A DNA stretch of 64,000 bases from assembly GCF_001425705.1 (NCBI RefSeq), contig NZ_LMDC01000030.1, forward strand, positions 186,001-250,000. The letters are read 5' to 3'. Below, one piece after another: positions 16,654 through 27,551 of the stretch (position 1 is its first letter; the number at the start of each line of letters is the position of its first letter). The position numbers and the translations under genes were made by a program. The notes under the pieces are model-generated. The model saw only the letters and a program-made list of their open reading frames with translations, had not been told where the DNA came from and did not search any database. This DNA is from Pelomonas sp. Root1217 (lineage in GTDB: Bacteria > Pseudomonadota > Gammaproteobacteria > Burkholderiales > Burkholderiaceae_C).

Positions 16654-19600
16654 ACCAACACCCGCTCAATGCCGCCGTTGTTGGCCTTAGCCACGTACTC
16701 CGGCATCCAGTTGGGGCCGAGGATCTGGTTGGCCATCTCGACGACGATGTAGTCGGCTTCCAGCAGCCCGTTCTGCAGGTCGTCGCCATAGCGGGAGAGC
16801 CCTTGCAGGCAGCTCGGGCAGGAGGTCAGGATCTTCAGGTTGTCGTTGGCGCCGACCTTGCCTGCCTCGCGCAGTTGCGTCTCGGTCTTGCGCAGCTCCT
16901 CTTCCTTGCGAAAGCGCACCTGCGTCGAGATATCCGGTCGCGTCACGCCCAGCGTGCCGCTCTCTCCGCAGCAGCGTTCACTCTTCACGACGTTGTCACC
17001 CACCAGCGCCTTCACCGTCTTCATCGGCTCCTGCAGCTTCATCGGCGAATGGCAGGGGTCGTGGTACAGGTAGCTGGTCTTGGAGCCGAGCGTGATGCCC
17101 TTCTCCAGCAGGTACTCGTGGATGTCGATGATGCGGCAGCCCGGGAAGATGTCCTCGAACTTGTAGCCCTGCAGCTGGTCGAAGCAGGTGCCGCATGACA
17201 CCACGACGGTCTTGATGTCGAGGTAGTTCAGCGTGTTGGCGACGCGGTGGAAGAGCACCCGGTTGTCGGTGATCATCTTCTCGGCCTTGTCGAACTGGCC
17301 CGAGCCGCGCTGCGGGTAGCCGCAGCACAGGTAGCCGGGCGGCAGCACCGTCTGCACACCGGCATGCCAGAGCATGGCCTGCGTGGCCAGACCCACCTGG
17401 CTGAACAGGCGCTCCGACCCGCAGCCGGGGAAATAGAACACCGCCTCGGTCTCGCTCGCCATCGACGGCGGGCGAATGATGGGCACGTAGTCCTTGTCCT
17501 CGATGTCCAGCAGCGCCCGCGCCGTCTTCTTGGGCAGGCCGCCGGGCAGCTTCTTGTTGATGAAGTGGATCACCTGTTCCTTGATCGGCGCTGCGCCCAG
17601 CGTCGCCGGCGGCGCGTTGGTCTGCTTGCGCCCCGCGAGCTTGAACAGGTCGACCGCAAATCGCTGCGCCTTGAAGCCGATGCCCACCATGGCCGTGCGC
17701 ATGAACTTGATCGTCTCGGGGTTGGTCGCGTTCAGCATGAACATTGCCGCCGCATTGCCCGGTCGCCAGGTCTTCTGGCCCATCTTGCGCAGCAGGTTGC
17801 GCATGTTCATCGTCACGTCGCCGAAGTCGATCTTGACCGGGCAGGGCGACAGGCACTTGTGGCAGACCGTGCAGTGGTCGGCCACGTCCTCGAACTCCTG
17901 CCAATGCTTGATCGACACGCCGCGGCGCGTCTGCTCCTCGTACAGGAAGGCCTCGACCAGCAGCGAGGTGGCGAGGATCTTGTTGCGCGGGCTGTAGAGC
18001 AGGTTGGCGCGCGGCACGTGGGTGGCGCAGACGGGCTTGCACTTGCCGCAGCGCAGGCAGTCCTTGATCGAGTCGCTGATCGCGCCGATGTCGCTCTGCT
18101 GCATGATCAGCGACTCATGCCCCATCAGGCCGAAGGACGGCGTGTAGGCGTTGCGCAGATCGGCTGGGTGCGCGGCATCACGCAGCAGCTTGCCTTTGTT
18201 GAAGCGGCCCTGGGGGTCGACGCGCTGCTTGTAGGCCGTGAAGTTGGCCAGCTCCTCGTCGGTCAGGAACTCCAGCTTGGTAATGCCGATGCCGTGCTCG
18301 CCGGAGATGACGCCGTCCAGCGAACGCGCCAGCGTCATGATGCGAGCCACGGCCGCGTGGGCCGTCTGCAGCATCTCGTAGTTGTCGCTGTTGACGGGGA
18401 TGTTGGTGTGCACATTGCCGTCGCCAGCATGCATGTGCAGGGCCACCCAGACGCGACCGCGCAGCACCTCCTTGTGGATGCGCTTGAGTTCGGCGATCAG
18501 CGGCTCGAAGGCCGCGCCATTGAAGATGCCCTGCAGGGGCTTCAAGATCTGTGTCTTCCACGACGCGCGCAACTCGTGCGTCTGCAGGCCGTCGAAGAAT
18601 TGGGTGTCCAGGCCGTCCAGCCATTGCTGCCACTGCCCCCCCACCTCGCGCAGCAGCGCCAGCGCCTGCTGCACGCGGTCTTCCAGCAACTCCGCGCTCG
18701 GGATCTCGCCAGCGTCGTCACTCTTGCCTAGCGGCAGCTTGCCCGTCAGGAACAAGGCTTGCAGCGCCGTCACCAGCGCCAGCTTGTTGTGCAGGGAGAG
18801 CTCGATGTTGATGCGCTCGATGCCCAGCGTGTACTCGCCCATGCGGTGCAGCGGGATGACGACGTCCTCGTTCACCTTGAACGCATTGGTGTGCTTGCTG
18901 ATGGCCGCAGTGCGCTTGCGGTCCAGCCAGAACTTCTTGCGCGCATCGGCGCTGACGGCGACAAAGCCCTCACCCGAGCGACCGTTGGCCAGGCGCACGA
19001 CTTCTGAAGTGGCGCGCGCGACCGCATCGGCGTCATCGCCGACGATGTCGCCCACCAGCACCATCTTGGGCAGGCCGCCGCGCTTGCTCTTGGTGGCATA
19101 GCCCACCGCCTTCAGGTAGCGGTCGTCCAGGTGCTCAAGGCCTGCCAGGAGCACGCCGGTGCCGGCAATCGAGAACATGTAGTCCTTGATGTCGACGATG
19201 CTGGGCACGCAGTCCTTGGGGTTGCCGAAGAACTCCAGGCAGACGGTGCGCACATGGGCCGGCATCTTGTGCACGATCCATCGCGCGCTGGTGATGAGGC
19301 CGTCGCAGCCCTCCTTCTGGATGCCCGGCAGGCCGGCGAGGAACTTGTCCGTCACGTCCTTGCCCAAGCCCTCCTTGCGGAAGACGCGACCCGGAATGTC
19401 AAGGCGTTCGGTCTTCTCCAGCTTGGTGCCGGAGGCGTCGAAATAGCGCAGCTCGAAGCTGGCGACCTCCACGTCATGGATCTTGCCGAGGTTGTGGTTC
19501 AGGCGGATGACCTCCAGCCACTTGGCGTCGGGCGTCACCATCTTCCAGCTGGCCAGGTTGTCCAGCGCCGTGCCCCAGAGCACGGCCTTCTTGCCGCCGG

Positions 19601-20504
19601 CGTTCATCGCGACGTTGCCGCCAATGCAGCTGGCCTCGGCGCTGGTCGGGTCCACTGCGAACACGAAGCCGTTGGCCTCGGCGAGGTCCGCCACGCGCTG
19701 CGTGACGACGCCAGCCTCGCTGAAGATGGTCGGCACCTCGCGGTCCAGGCCAGGCAGACGAAGCATCTCGACGCCGCGCAGCGCTTCGAGCTTCTCGGTG
19801 TTGATGACGGCGCTGTTCCAGACCAGCGGGATCGCCCCGCCCGTGTAGCCGGTGCCGCCGCCACGCGGGATGACGGTCAGGCCCAGCTCGAAGCAGGCGC
19901 CCACCAGGCCGGCCATCTCGGCCTCGGTGTCGGGCGTCAAGACGACGAACGGGTATTCGACGCGCCAGTCGGTCGCGTCCGTCACGTGCGACACGCGTGA
20001 CAGGCCGTCGAACTTGATGTTGTCCTTGGCCGTGTGGCGGGCCAGCGTCTTGGCGGCACGCTTGCGCAATCCGGCCACGCTGTCGAAGAACTTGGCGAAC
20101 TCGGCCACAGCGCCGCGCGCGGCTTCCAGCAATTCGCCGACGGCCGCATCGCGCTGCGGGTCGCTTGCCGGGTCACGGCGCTTTTGAACTTCGGTGAGGC
20201 GGTGGTGCAGAGCCTCGATCAGTTGACCGCGACGCCTGGGGTTGTCCAGCAGGTCGTCCTGCAGGTATGGGTTGCGCTGCACCACCCAGATGTCGCCCAG
20301 CACCTCGTACAACATGCGCGCCGACCGGCCGGTGCGGCGCTCCAGCCGCAACTGATCCAGCAGTTCCCAGGCCCGGGAGCCCAGCAGGCGGATGACGATC
20401 TCACGGTCGGAGAACGACGTGTAGTTGTAGGGAATCTCGCGCAACCGGGGGGCTGCGCTGTCAGCCGCTTCAGCGGTGGGCATCAGGGGATGCGGAGCGT
20501 TCAT
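16650..20504 (-). CDS. 1284-residue FAD-linked oxidase fused to Fe-S and CCG domains (DUF3683 type)
   Basis: This very large cytoplasmic or membrane-peripheral oxidoreductase is in one chain. The N-terminal DUF3683-like region ([19 protein letters not shown]) is followed by a PCMH FAD-binding domain with [16 protein letters not shown] near residue 215, and then by a D-lactate/glycolate-dehydrogenase-type C-terminal domain ([25 protein letters not shown]). Next come two 4Fe-4S motifs ([11 protein letters not shown] near 815, [12 protein letters not shown] near 878) and two CCG domains ([13 protein letters not shown] near 1060, [10 protein letters not shown] near 1180). The parts match GlpA/Dld-like plus GlpC-like proteins fused together. 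The likely reaction is oxidation of a 2-hydroxyacid feeding the quinone pool; the exact substrate is unknown. ATG at 20504 precedes the conserved part. Confidence 0.88.
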   Translation of the reverse strand: MNAPHPLMPTAEAADSAAPRLREIPYNYTSFSDREIVIRLLGSRAWELLDQLRLERRTGRSARMLYEVLGDIWVVQRNPYLQDDLLDNPRRRGQLIEALHHRLTEVQKRRDPASDPQRDAAVGELLEAARGAVAEFAKFFDSVAGLRKRAAKTLARHTAKDNIKFDGLSRVSHVTDATDWRVEYPFVVLTPDTEAEMAGLVGACFELGLTVIPRGGGTGYTGGAIPLVWNSAVINTEKLEALRGVEMLRLPGLDREVPTIFSEAGVVTQRVADLAEANGFVFAVDPTSAEASCIGGNVAMNAGGKKAVLWGTALDNLASWKMVTPDAKWLEVIRLNHNLGKIHDVEVASFELRYFDASGTKLEKTERLDIPGRVFRKEGLGKDVTDKFLAGLPGIQKEGCDGLITSARWIVHKMPAHVRTVCLEFFGNPKDCVPSIVDIKDYMFSIAGTGVLLAGLEHLDDRYLKAVGYATKSKRGGLPKMVLVGDIVGDDADAVARATSEVVRLANGRSGEGFVAVSADARKKFWLDRKRTAAISKHTNAFKVNEDVVIPLHRMGEYTLGIERINIELSLHNKLALVTALQALFLTGKLPLGKSDDAGEIPSAELLEDRVQQALALLREVGGQWQQWLDGLDTQFFDGLQTHELRASWKTQILKPLQGIFNGAAFEPLIAELKRIHKEVLRGRVWVALHMHAGDGNVHTNIPVNSDNYEMLQTAHAAVARIMTLARSLDGVISGEHGIGITKLEFLTDEELANFTAYKQRVDPQGRFNKGKLLRDAAHPADLRNAYTPSFGLMGHESLIMQQSDIGAISDSIKDCLRCGKCKPVCATHVPRANLLYSPRNKILATSLLVEAFLYEEQTRRGVSIKHWQEFEDVADHCTVCHKCLSPCPVKIDFGDVTMNMRNLLRKMGQKTWRPGNAAAMFMLNATNPETIKFMRTAMVGIGFKAQRFAVDLFKLAGRKQTNAPPATLGAAPIKEQVIHFINKKLPGGLPKKTARALLDIEDKDYVPIIRPPSMASETEAVFYFPGCGSERLFSQVGLATQAMLWHAGVQTVLPPGYLCCGYPQRGSGQFDKAEKMITDNRVLFHRVANTLNYLDIKTVVVSCGTCFDQLQGYKFEDIFPGCRIIDIHEYLLEKGITLGSKTSYLYHDPCHSPMKLQEPMKTVKALVGDNVVKSERCCGESGTLGVTRPDISTQVRFRKEEELRKTETQLREAGKVGANDNLKILTSCPSCLQGLSRYGDDLQNGLLEADYIVVEMANQILGPNWMPEYVAKANNGGIERVLV

Positions 20505-20739
20505 GGCAACCGGCGTGACCGGAAAAGAAGCCTTCTCAGGCTGGTTCGGGCGGGCAGCGGCGCGGGTTGGCAGCAGGGCGGGCAAGGACTACCCGGCTTG
20601 TGGCCACGGCCCCTCGCGGCAAGGGTCGGAATCCTAACCGAGGGGGGGTGCCCCCAGTGCGCCACCGTATTTGCCCGCCATTCGCGGCTCATCAAGCGGC
20701 GCTATGCTGACCCGCAAAACATCGCAAGGAGACACAGCA

Positions 20740-22044
20740 ATGAAGTCGTTCGCCTATGTCATGGCGCTGGGCGCTGCCTTCGGTCTGGCCAGCCCGGCCC
20801 GGGCCCAGACCGAGATCCAGTGGTGGCATGCCATGGGCGGGGCACGGGGCGAATGGGTCAACGACCTGGCGCGTGACTTCAACGCCAGCCAGAAGGACTA
20901 CAAGGTCGTGCCCACCTTCAAGGGCAGCTACGACGAGTCCATGCCCGCGGCCATCGCTGCCTTTCGGGCCGGCAATGCGCCGCACATCCTGCAGGTCTTC
21001 GAGGTCGGCACCGCCACCATGATGGCCAGCAAGGCGGCCATCAAGCCGGCCGCCGACATCATGAAGGAGGCCGGCATCCCCTTCGACCCCAGCGCCTATG
21101 TGCCCGCGGTGGCCAGCTACTACACGGCCCCCAACGGCCAGATGCTGAGCTTTCCCTTCAACAGCTCGACCACCGTCTTCTTCTACAACAAGGACGCGCT
21201 CAAAGCCGCTGGCGTCGACAAGCCGCCCACCAGCTGGCCCGAGGTGGCCTCGGCGGCCGCCAAGCTCAAGGCCAACGGCAGCAAATGCCCGCTGACCACG
21301 TCCTGGATGAGCTGGACGCAACTGGAAAGCTTCTCGGCCTGGCACAACGTCGAGTTCGCGACCAAGAACAATGGCTTCGGCGGGCTGGACGCGCGCCTGG
21401 CCTTCAACACGCCGCTGCACCTGCGTCACATCGAGAACCTGGCCAACATGGCCAAGCAGGGGCTGTTCGTCTATAAGGGCCGCGGCAACGCGTCGGACGC
21501 GACCTTCGTCTCGGGCGAATGCGCGATGACGACCGCCTCGTCGAGCATCTACGGCGACGTCAAGAAGAGCGCCAAGTTCGCCTTCGGCATCACCGCCCTG
21601 CCCTACTACCCCGACGTGCCCGGCGCACCGCAGAACACCGTCATCGGCGGCGCCAGTCTGTGGGCGATGGCGGGCAAGAAGCCGGCCGAATACAAGGGCG
21701 TGGCCAAGTTCTTCGAATACCTGGCGCGCGCCGATGTCGCCTCGGAAAGCCACAAGCGCACCGGCTACCTGCCGGCCACGAAGGCCGCCTTTGCCGCCAC
21801 CGAGGCCAGCGGCTTTTACAAGGCCAACCCAGGCAGCGACGTGGCCGTCAACCAGATGATCCGCAAGACCACCGACAAGTCGCGCGGCGTGCGCCTGGGC
21901 AACCACCCGCAGATCCGCACCATCGTGGACGAAGAGTTCGAACTGATCTGGGCCGGCAAGAAGACCGCCAAGGAAGCCCTGGACGCGGCCGTCAAACGCG
22001 GTAACGAGCAGTTGGAGAAGTTCGCCAAGACCGCGAAGCTGTGA
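20740..22044 (+). CDS. ugpB: UgpB: sn-glycerol-3-phosphate-binding protein
   Basis: This 434-residue periplasmic substrate-binding protein of the Ugp ABC transporter has a signal peptide ending in ARAQ. The mature start is TEIQWWHAMGGARGEWVNDLARDFN, the UgpB hallmark, and the ligand region YDESMPAAIAAFRAGNAPHILQVFEVGTATMM follows. AAGGAGA 8 bases upstream fixes the ATG. It is the first gene of a tight operon for uptake of glycerol-3-phosphate and glycerophosphodiesters. In E. coli this system is phosphate-regulated; no Pho box was identified here. Confidence 0.95.
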   Translation: MKSFAYVMALGAAFGLASPARAQTEIQWWHAMGGARGEWVNDLARDFNASQKDYKVVPTFKGSYDESMPAAIAAFRAGNAPHILQVFEVGTATMMASKAAIKPAADIMKEAGIPFDPSAYVPAVASYYTAPNGQMLSFPFNSSTTVFFYNKDALKAAGVDKPPTSWPEVASAAAKLKANGSKCPLTTSWMSWTQLESFSAWHNVEFATKNNGFGGLDARLAFNTPLHLRHIENLANMAKQGLFVYKGRGNASDATFVSGECAMTTASSSIYGDVKKSAKFAFGITALPYYPDVPGAPQNTVIGGASLWAMAGKKPAEYKGVAKFFEYLARADVASESHKRTGYLPATKAAFAATEASGFYKANPGSDVAVNQMIRKTTDKSRGVRLGNHPQIRTIVDEEFELIWAGKKTAKEALDAAVKRGNEQLEKFAKTAKL

Positions 22045-22053
22045 CCCGCTGAC

Positions 22054-22941
22054 ATGGCGCAAGAAAAACGCGTCGTATTCCGGTCCCGCTGGCTGCCCTG
22101 GCTGCTGCTGGCGCCGCAGGCCGCGGTCATCGGCGTGTTCTTCTTCTGGCCCGCGGCCCAGGCGCTGCTGCAGTCACTGCAGCAGCAGGACGCCTTCGGG
22201 CTGTCGACCGAATGGGTCGGCCTCGAGAATTTCAGGGCGCTATGGGCTGATGCGAGCTACCTGGACTCGTTCAAGACCACGGCCTTTTTCTCCGTGCTGG
22301 TCGCGGTCCTGGGTCTGTCGATATCGCTGCTGCTGGCCGTCATGGCCAACCGGGTGGTGCGTGGCGCGGGCGTCTACAAGACCCTGCTGATCTGGCCCTA
22401 TGCGGTCGCGCCGGCCATCGCCGGCGTGCTGTGGCTTTTCATGTTCGCGCCGTCCATCGGCATCGTGGCCTACGGCCTGCGCGCCCTGGGGTTTGACTGG
22501 AACCACCTGCTCAACCCCGACCACGCCATGACGCTGATCGTGATGGCGGCGGTGTGGAAGCAGATCTCCTACAACTTTCTGTTCTTCCTGGCCGGCCTGC
22601 AGTCCATCCCGCGCTCGCTCATCGAGGCCGCGGCCATCGACGGCGCCAGCCCCTGGCGGCGCTTCTGGGACGTGACCTTCCCGCTGCTGACGCCCACCAG
22701 CTTCTTCCTGCTGGTCATCAACATCGTCTATGCCTTCTTCGACACCTTCGGCATCGTTGACGCCGCCACGCAGGGTGGCCCGGGCAAGGAGACGGCCATC
22801 CTGGTCTACAAGGTCTATCACGACGGCTTCAAGGCCCTGGACCTGGGTGGCTCGGCGGCGCAGAGCGTCGTGCTGATGGTCATCGTCGTCAGCCTGACGG
22901 TGCTGCAGTTCCGCTTCGTCGAGAAGAAGGTCCAATACTGA
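22054..22941 (+). CDS. ugpA: UgpA: glycerol-3-phosphate ABC transporter permease
   Basis: This 295-residue inner-membrane permease has six hydrophobic segments and the EAA loop [24 protein letters not shown] near residue 190, which contacts the ATPase. The start ([32 protein letters not shown]) is characteristic of UgpA. It lies 9 bases after ugpB, and its stop overlaps the ugpE start (TGATG). Confidence 0.95.
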   Translation: MAQEKRVVFRSRWLPWLLLAPQAAVIGVFFFWPAAQALLQSLQQQDAFGLSTEWVGLENFRALWADASYLDSFKTTAFFSVLVAVLGLSISLLLAVMANRVVRGAGVYKTLLIWPYAVAPAIAGVLWLFMFAPSIGIVAYGLRALGFDWNHLLNPDHAMTLIVMAAVWKQISYNFLFFLAGLQSIPRSLIEAAAIDGASPWRRFWDVTFPLLTPTSFFLLVINIVYAFFDTFGIVDAATQGGPGKETAILVYKVYHDGFKALDLGGSAAQSVVLMVIVVSLTVLQFRFVEKKVQY

Positions 22942-23789
22942 TGGTCGAAAGAAAGCCCTGGCTGGACTGGCTGGCCCACGCCATCCTGCTGCTCGGCGTG
23001 GCGGTGGTGGCGTTCCCTCTCTACGTCACCTTCATCGCCGCCTCACAGACAGCCGAGGCCATCCTGCATGCGCCCATGCCGCTGGTGCCGGGTGGCCACC
23101 TGATCGAGAACATGGCCACGGCCCTGGGCGGCGGCACGGGCTCAGGCTCCAGCGCGCCGGTGGCCCGCATGATGTGGGTCAGCTTCGTGACGGCCATGGT
23201 CATTGCCGTCGGCAAGATCGCCATCTCGCTGCTGTCGGCCTTTGCCATCGTCTACTTCCGCTTCCCGCTGCGGCAGTTCTTCTTCTGGGCCATCTTCGTG
23301 ACACTGATGCTGCCGGTGGAGGTGCGCATCGGCCCGACCTACCAGGTAGTGGCCGATCTGCAGATGCTCAACAGCTACGCCGGCCTGACCGTGCCGCTGA
23401 TCGCCTCGGCCACAGCGACCTTCCTGTTCCGCCAGTTCTTCCTGACGGTGCCGGACGAACTGGTGGAGGCGTCGCGCATCGACGGCGCCTCACCGCTGCG
23501 CTTTTTCAAGGACGTGCTGCTGCCGCTGTCCAGGACGAGCATCGCCGCCCTCTTCGTCATCCAGTTCATCTACGGCTGGAACCAGTACCTCTGGCCGCTG
23601 CTGGTGACCACCGACGAATCCATGTACCCCGTCGTCATCGGCATTAAACGCATGATCAGCGGCGGCGAGGCCGCCAACGACTGGAACCTGGTCATGGCCA
23701 CGGCGCTGCTCGCCATGATCCCGCCCGCGTTGGTGGTGATCCTGATGCAGCGCTGGTTCGTCAAGGGTCTGGTCGATACCGAGAAATAA
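22941..23789 (+). CDS. ugpE: UgpE: glycerol-3-phosphate ABC transporter permease
   Basis: This 282-residue second permease of the Ugp system has a full set of membrane segments. The EAA loop is [23 protein letters not shown] near residue 175. The [23 protein letters not shown] segment in the first periplasmic loop is typical of UgpE. ugpC starts on the base after its stop codon. Confidence 0.95.
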   Translation: MVERKPWLDWLAHAILLLGVAVVAFPLYVTFIAASQTAEAILHAPMPLVPGGHLIENMATALGGGTGSGSSAPVARMMWVSFVTAMVIAVGKIAISLLSAFAIVYFRFPLRQFFFWAIFVTLMLPVEVRIGPTYQVVADLQMLNSYAGLTVPLIASATATFLFRQFFLTVPDELVEASRIDGASPLRFFKDVLLPLSRTSIAALFVIQFIYGWNQYLWPLLVTTDESMYPVVIGIKRMISGGEAANDWNLVMATALLAMIPPALVVILMQRWFVKGLVDTEK

Positions 23790-24845
23790 ATGGCTGCGAT
23801 CTCTATTCGAAAACTGATCAAGCGTTACGGTCACGGGCCTAAGGCCGTGCAGGTCATCCACGGCGTCGACGCCGAGGTCAAGGACGGCGAGTTCGTCGTC
23901 ATCGTCGGCCCGTCGGGCTGCGGCAAGTCCACGCTGTTGCGCATGGTGGCGGGGCTGGAAGAGGTCAGCGAGGGCGAAATCGCCATCGGCTCGCGCGTCG
24001 TCAACGACGTCGAGCCGGCAGACCGCGACATCGCCATGGTGTTTCAGAACTACGCCCTGTACCCGCACATGAGCGTGGGCCAGAACATGGCCTACGGTCT
24101 GAAGTTGCGCAAGATGCCCAAGGCCGAGATCGACGAGCGTGTGCAGCGCGCCGCCAAGATCCTGGAGCTGGGCCACCTGCTGGAGCGCAAGCCGCGCGAG
24201 CTGTCCGGCGGCCAGCGCCAGCGCGTCGCGATGGGCCGCGCCATCGTGCGCGACCCGCAGCTGTTCCTGTTCGACGAACCGCTGTCCAACCTCGACGCCA
24301 AGCTGCGCGTGCAGACGCGGCTCGAGATCCAGAAGCTGCACCGGGAGCTGGGCGTCACCTCACTGTTCGTCACCCACGACCAGGTCGAGGCCATGACGCT
24401 GGCGCAGCGCATCATCGTCATGAACGGCGGCCGCATCGAGCAGATGGGCACGCCCGAAGAGGTCTACGGCCAGCCGGCCTCGACCTTCGTCGCCAGCTTC
24501 ATCGGCTCGCCAGCGATGAACCTGCTGCCAGGCCGACAGCACGGCGGGCAGTTCTTCATCGACGGCGCCGAGCTCGACGTGCCGCCGGGCGTGGAAGGTG
24601 AACTGACGCTCGGCCTGCGCCCAGAGCATGCGCAGCTGGCCGACAGAGGCTGGCCCCTGCGCGTGGAGATGATCGAGATGCTGGGCGCCGAGCGGCTGGT
24701 CTACGGCAAGCTCGGCAGCGCCACGCCCTTCACGCTGCGACTGGACGCCACCCTGCCCCCGCCCCAGCCGGGCGACTGGCTGCACCTGGCCTTCAGCCCC
24801 ATGCATCTGCACCGCTTTGACGCCAAGACGGGGCAAAGGCTGTGA
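23790..24845 (+). CDS. ugpC: UgpC: glycerol-3-phosphate transporter ATPase
   Basis: This 351-residue ABC ATPase has Walker [14 protein letters not shown] near residue 38, signature [14 protein letters not shown], Walker [14 protein letters not shown] and the H-loop [15 protein letters not shown]-terminal MalK-type regulatory OB domain (residues 240-350; GLRPEH motif) is present. It drives UgpAE on the cytoplasmic side. The C-terminal domain is where phosphate and UgpQ act in E. coli. It overlaps ugpQ by 4 bases. Confidence 0.95.
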   Translation: MAAISIRKLIKRYGHGPKAVQVIHGVDAEVKDGEFVVIVGPSGCGKSTLLRMVAGLEEVSEGEIAIGSRVVNDVEPADRDIAMVFQNYALYPHMSVGQNMAYGLKLRKMPKAEIDERVQRAAKILELGHLLERKPRELSGGQRQRVAMGRAIVRDPQLFLFDEPLSNLDAKLRVQTRLEIQKLHRELGVTSLFVTHDQVEAMTLAQRIIVMNGGRIEQMGTPEEVYGQPASTFVASFIGSPAMNLLPGRQHGGQFFIDGAELDVPPGVEGELTLGLRPEHAQLADRGWPLRVEMIEMLGAERLVYGKLGSATPFTLRLDATLPPPQPGDWLHLAFSPMHLHRFDAKTGQRL

Positions 24846-25576
24846 AGGCGCATTGGCCCTATCCGCTGTGGCTGGCCCATCGCGGCGCCGGCAAGCTCGC
24901 GCCGGAGAACACGCTGGCCGCCTTCCGCATGGGCGCCGGGTTCGGCTTTCGTGCGTTTGAGTGCGACGTCAAGCTCAGCCGCGACGGCCAAGCGTTCCTG
25001 CTGCACGACGACACGCTGGATCGCACGACCAGCGGGCAGGGATCGCCGGCTTCAGCGGACTGGGCGCAACTGGCCGGACTCGACGCCGGCAGCTGGCACA
25101 GCCCGCCGTTTGCCGCCGAACCGCTGCCGCGCTTTGCCCAGATTGCGGCCTTCTGCCAGGCCAACGGCTGCGCACTGAACGTCGAGATCAAGCCCTGTCC
25201 CGGCGAAGAAGCCCGTACCGGCGCTGCCGTGGCCCGTGAGGCGGCGCGCCTGTGGGCCGGCGCGCTGCCGCCGCTGCTGAGCAGCTTCAAGCCCGACGCC
25301 CTGGCGGCAGCTCGTGATGCCGAACCGGCGCTGCCGCGCGCTTTGCTGCTGGACAAGCTTTGGGACGGATGGCCCGAGGGCGCCCAGGCGCTGGGCGTTG
25401 TCGCCGTCATCACCAACTACCGGCTGATGGACCGTGCGCTGATCGCCCGCCTGCATGCCAAGGGCTGGCGGGCGCTGGTCTATACGGTCAACGATGCAGC
25501 GATCGCCGAGCGGCTCATTGCCGACGGCATCGACGGGATCATCACTGACGCCGTTCGCGAACTCGGACCTCAATGA
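24842..25576 (+). CDS. ugpQ: UgpQ: cytoplasmic glycerophosphodiester phosphodiesterase
   Basis: This 244-residue TIM-barrel enzyme hydrolyses glycerophosphodiesters to glycerol-3-phosphate and an alcohol. The catalytic [16 protein letters not shown] with the two essential segments ([25 protein letters not shown]) lies in residues 12-60, and metal-site residues continue in NVEIKPCP. There is no signal peptide, so it acts on imported diesters. The start is GTG, overlapping the ugpC stop as GTGA. Confidence 0.94.
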   Translation: MKAHWPYPLWLAHRGAGKLAPENTLAAFRMGAGFGFRAFECDVKLSRDGQAFLLHDDTLDRTTSGQGSPASADWAQLAGLDAGSWHSPPFAAEPLPRFAQIAAFCQANGCALNVEIKPCPGEEARTGAAVAREAARLWAGALPPLLSSFKPDALAAARDAEPALPRALLLDKLWDGWPEGAQALGVVAVITNYRLMDRALIARLHAKGWRALVYTVNDAAIAERLIADGIDGIITDAVRELGPQ

Positions 25577-26409
25577 ACTCGCACCTGCACAAGATCCTTT
25601 GCACCACGGCCCTCGCGTTGCTCGCTGCGGTGGCCCGCGCCGCTGCGCCGAACTGCGAAGCCGAGCCGCAGCTGCAGTTCGACCGCATCACCGAACGGGT
25701 CATCCTCGTCGGCGAGACCCATGGCAACGAGCAATCGCCGGCCTTCGTGGCCCGGCTCGTCTGCGGTCTGCTGACACTCGATCGCCCCGTCATCCTGGCG
25801 GTGGAACGCATCAGCGTTGAACAGCCGGCGCTGGACCGCTACCTGGCATCGGCCGGTCGCGCCGACGACGTCCGCGCGCTTCTGCGCGAGCATGACTGGG
25901 CAGCGCCCATGCAGGATGGTCGCAGCAGCGCGGCGATGCTCAAGCTGCTGGAACAGGTGCGGCGCTGGCGCCTGGCAGGGTTGCCCGTGGAACTGATTGC
26001 CATGGTGCAGCCCTGGAGTCCCGATGCCGCCACCTCCGCGCCCGTCAGCGATTCCAAAGTCGTGCAGGCCCGGGAGGATCGGGGCATGGCCGACACGGTC
26101 ACCGCGGCCCTGGCCCGGCATCCCAAGCACAGCGCCGTGGTGCTGGCCGGCAGCTTCCATACCGTCATCGGATCCAAGATCCACCAGGACATCATCGGCG
26201 CACCCTCCATGGGCGAGGTGCTCGCGACCCGCACGGCCGTCCACGTGATCGGCTTGAGCAGCGACGCCGGTTCGTCGTGGAACTGCGGAACCAGCTGCGG
26301 CCCGAACCCGCTGCTCGCGGCCCCCTGGGACCTGCCCGATGCCCGCATCGACACCCGCGTCAGCCTCGGCGAGATCGTTGTTTCGCCGCCGGCAGCGGCG
26401 GTGCGCTGA
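25573..26409 (+). CDS. secreted ChaN-like protein of unknown function
   Basis: This 278-residue protein has a signal peptide (HKILCTTALALLAAVARAAA). Early motifs VILVGETHGNEQSPAFVARL and, later, VVLAGSFHTVIGSK resemble the ETHG and GxxH elements of the ChaN/EreA/TraB superfamily, whose members bind haem, hydrolyse esters or cleave peptides using His/Glu sites. Four late Cys-containing positions (WNCGTSCG) may form a disulfide. The ATG overlaps the ugpQ stop (ATGA), so it is co-translated with the Ugp system, but a link to phosphodiester uptake is only positional. Confidence 0.6.
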   Translation: MNSHLHKILCTTALALLAAVARAAAPNCEAEPQLQFDRITERVILVGETHGNEQSPAFVARLVCGLLTLDRPVILAVERISVEQPALDRYLASAGRADDVRALLREHDWAAPMQDGRSSAAMLKLLEQVRRWRLAGLPVELIAMVQPWSPDAATSAPVSDSKVVQAREDRGMADTVTAALARHPKHSAVVLAGSFHTVIGSKIHQDIIGAPSMGEVLATRTAVHVIGLSSDAGSSWNCGTSCGPNPLLAAPWDLPDARIDTRVSLGEIVVSPPAAAVR

Positions 26410-26413
26410 TACA

Positions 26414-26428
26414 CCGCGCGATGCGCGG
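26414..26428 (+). terminator. possible terminator stem-loop after the ugp operon
   Basis: CCGCGC/GCGCGG with a 3-base loop begins 5 bases after the stop of the last operon gene. There is no T-run, so intrinsic termination would be weak. The position is the main argument. Confidence 0.35.
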
Positions 26429-26552
26429 AGACGCAGTGCCGCGCAGCCGCATGCCAAATCGGCGCCAAAGAATCTCGCTCGACGTGGCGGCGCCCCGGTC
26501 GATACGCCACCTGGAACACACGACGGGCATATGCCTCAGTCATAGCCTTGTT

Positions 26553-27551
26553 TCATTTCACCTTCTTCTCATCGATGGCCAGAGCGAGGGCTTCCTGGAC
26601 AATTCTTGACGTAGGCATGGCCAGAATCTGCCGATCACGCGGCCGGTTTCGGCTCGCCGCCATCTGCTCGCTCAGCGTCGCCTTCGCCCGCCCGTAGTGC
26701 CGTGCCACCGCGCTGGCGGAGCACAGGCCTGACTGCACGGCCAGGTTGGCCACCAGTGCCCGCGCGGTTGCGGCCAGATGGTCCTTGCGGACCACCAAGC
26801 TCTGCGCACCACGTGCCCGCAGCTTGATCTCCACCCAGCGTTCCAGAAGTGCCAGCGCTCCGGCGATGTTCTTGGTCTCGCTGGCAGCCACGAGCACGGC
26901 CGCAGCGCCGCGCACCTCTCGGGACATCGGCCCAAAAGGGCCGACCGCGCCGGACGCAAGGGCGATCCCATGCTCAAGTTCCCATTGAAGGATCTCCACC
27001 TCGCCCGGACGCAGTGCGATCCGCGAGCGCAGCGCGGATCGCCCCTCCCGCACCGTGTTGCCCAGGAGGCGATGCAGCGCGCAGGAGTCAAACCCCTCCA
27101 CCCAGTCCAAGCCCACGGCGCATCGCAACGCTGAATGCGCAAAATGCGTCGGCGCGACACACAGCCCCAAAGAGACGGGGCGCCACGCCAGCATCCGGAC
27201 CTCTTGGAGGAGCTGCTCAAGGCTGTCGATTTGGCGGGCCTGAGAAGCGCCGGCGAAGACGGGCCCGCGGATGCCGTCGGCGTCACGCACCCAACGCGCA
27301 ACGATGTTGGCAACGCCATGCGCAATCGCGTCGGGCTTGTCGCCGGCGGGCAATGCCGTCAGGAGGTGGATCTCAGAAGGTGTCAGCAGATAAAAGAACA
27401 GCTTGCGCTGGGGAGCGCGGTGCGCCTCCAGCAAACGGGTTCGGATTCGGCGAGCCAGCGTCGGCGCACTCAGAAAACTGCGCCCCACGGCGGCCTGCCA
27501 GTAAACGTGCCAAGTCCGCAAGGCGCGGTCGTCGAAGATGGAAGCGTCCAT
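26553..27551 (-). CDS. degenerate REP-associated (Y1) transposase-like protein with C-terminal HTH
   Basis: This 332-residue protein resembles RAYT/TnpA-REP proteins in layout. LFFYLLTPSEIHLLTAL near residue 55 stands where these enzymes have the HUH strand (typically HAYVLMPNHVHLLL). GPVFAGASQARQIDSLEQLLQEVRML follows, like their LFQGRFKAI-VDS segment. The C-terminus has a helix-turn-helix (SASAVARHYGRAKATLSEQM). The first His of HUH is replaced by Glu and no obvious catalytic Tyr follows, so it is probably inactive as a nuclease and may be a domesticated DNA-binding protein. GGAGAG sits 4 bases before the ATG. It borders the lasso locus. Confidence 0.5.
   Translation of the reverse strand: MDASIFDDRALRTWHVYWQAAVGRSFLSAPTLARRIRTRLLEAHRAPQRKLFFYLLTPSEIHLLTALPAGDKPDAIAHGVANIVARWVRDADGIRGPVFAGASQARQIDSLEQLLQEVRMLAWRPVSLGLCVAPTHFAHSALRCAVGLDWVEGFDSCALHRLLGNTVREGRSALRSRIALRPGEVEILQWELEHGIALASGAVGPFGPMSREVRGAAAVLVAASETKNIAGALALLERWVEIKLRARGAQSLVVRKDHLAATARALVANLAVQSGLCSASAVARHYGRAKATLSEQMAASRNRPRDRQILAMPTSRIVQEALALAIDEKKVK

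Noticed and set aside
20692-22062. 456-codon minus-strand frame opposite ugpB
   Set aside because: It is antisense to ugpB, which has a signal peptide, a ribosome site and operon context.
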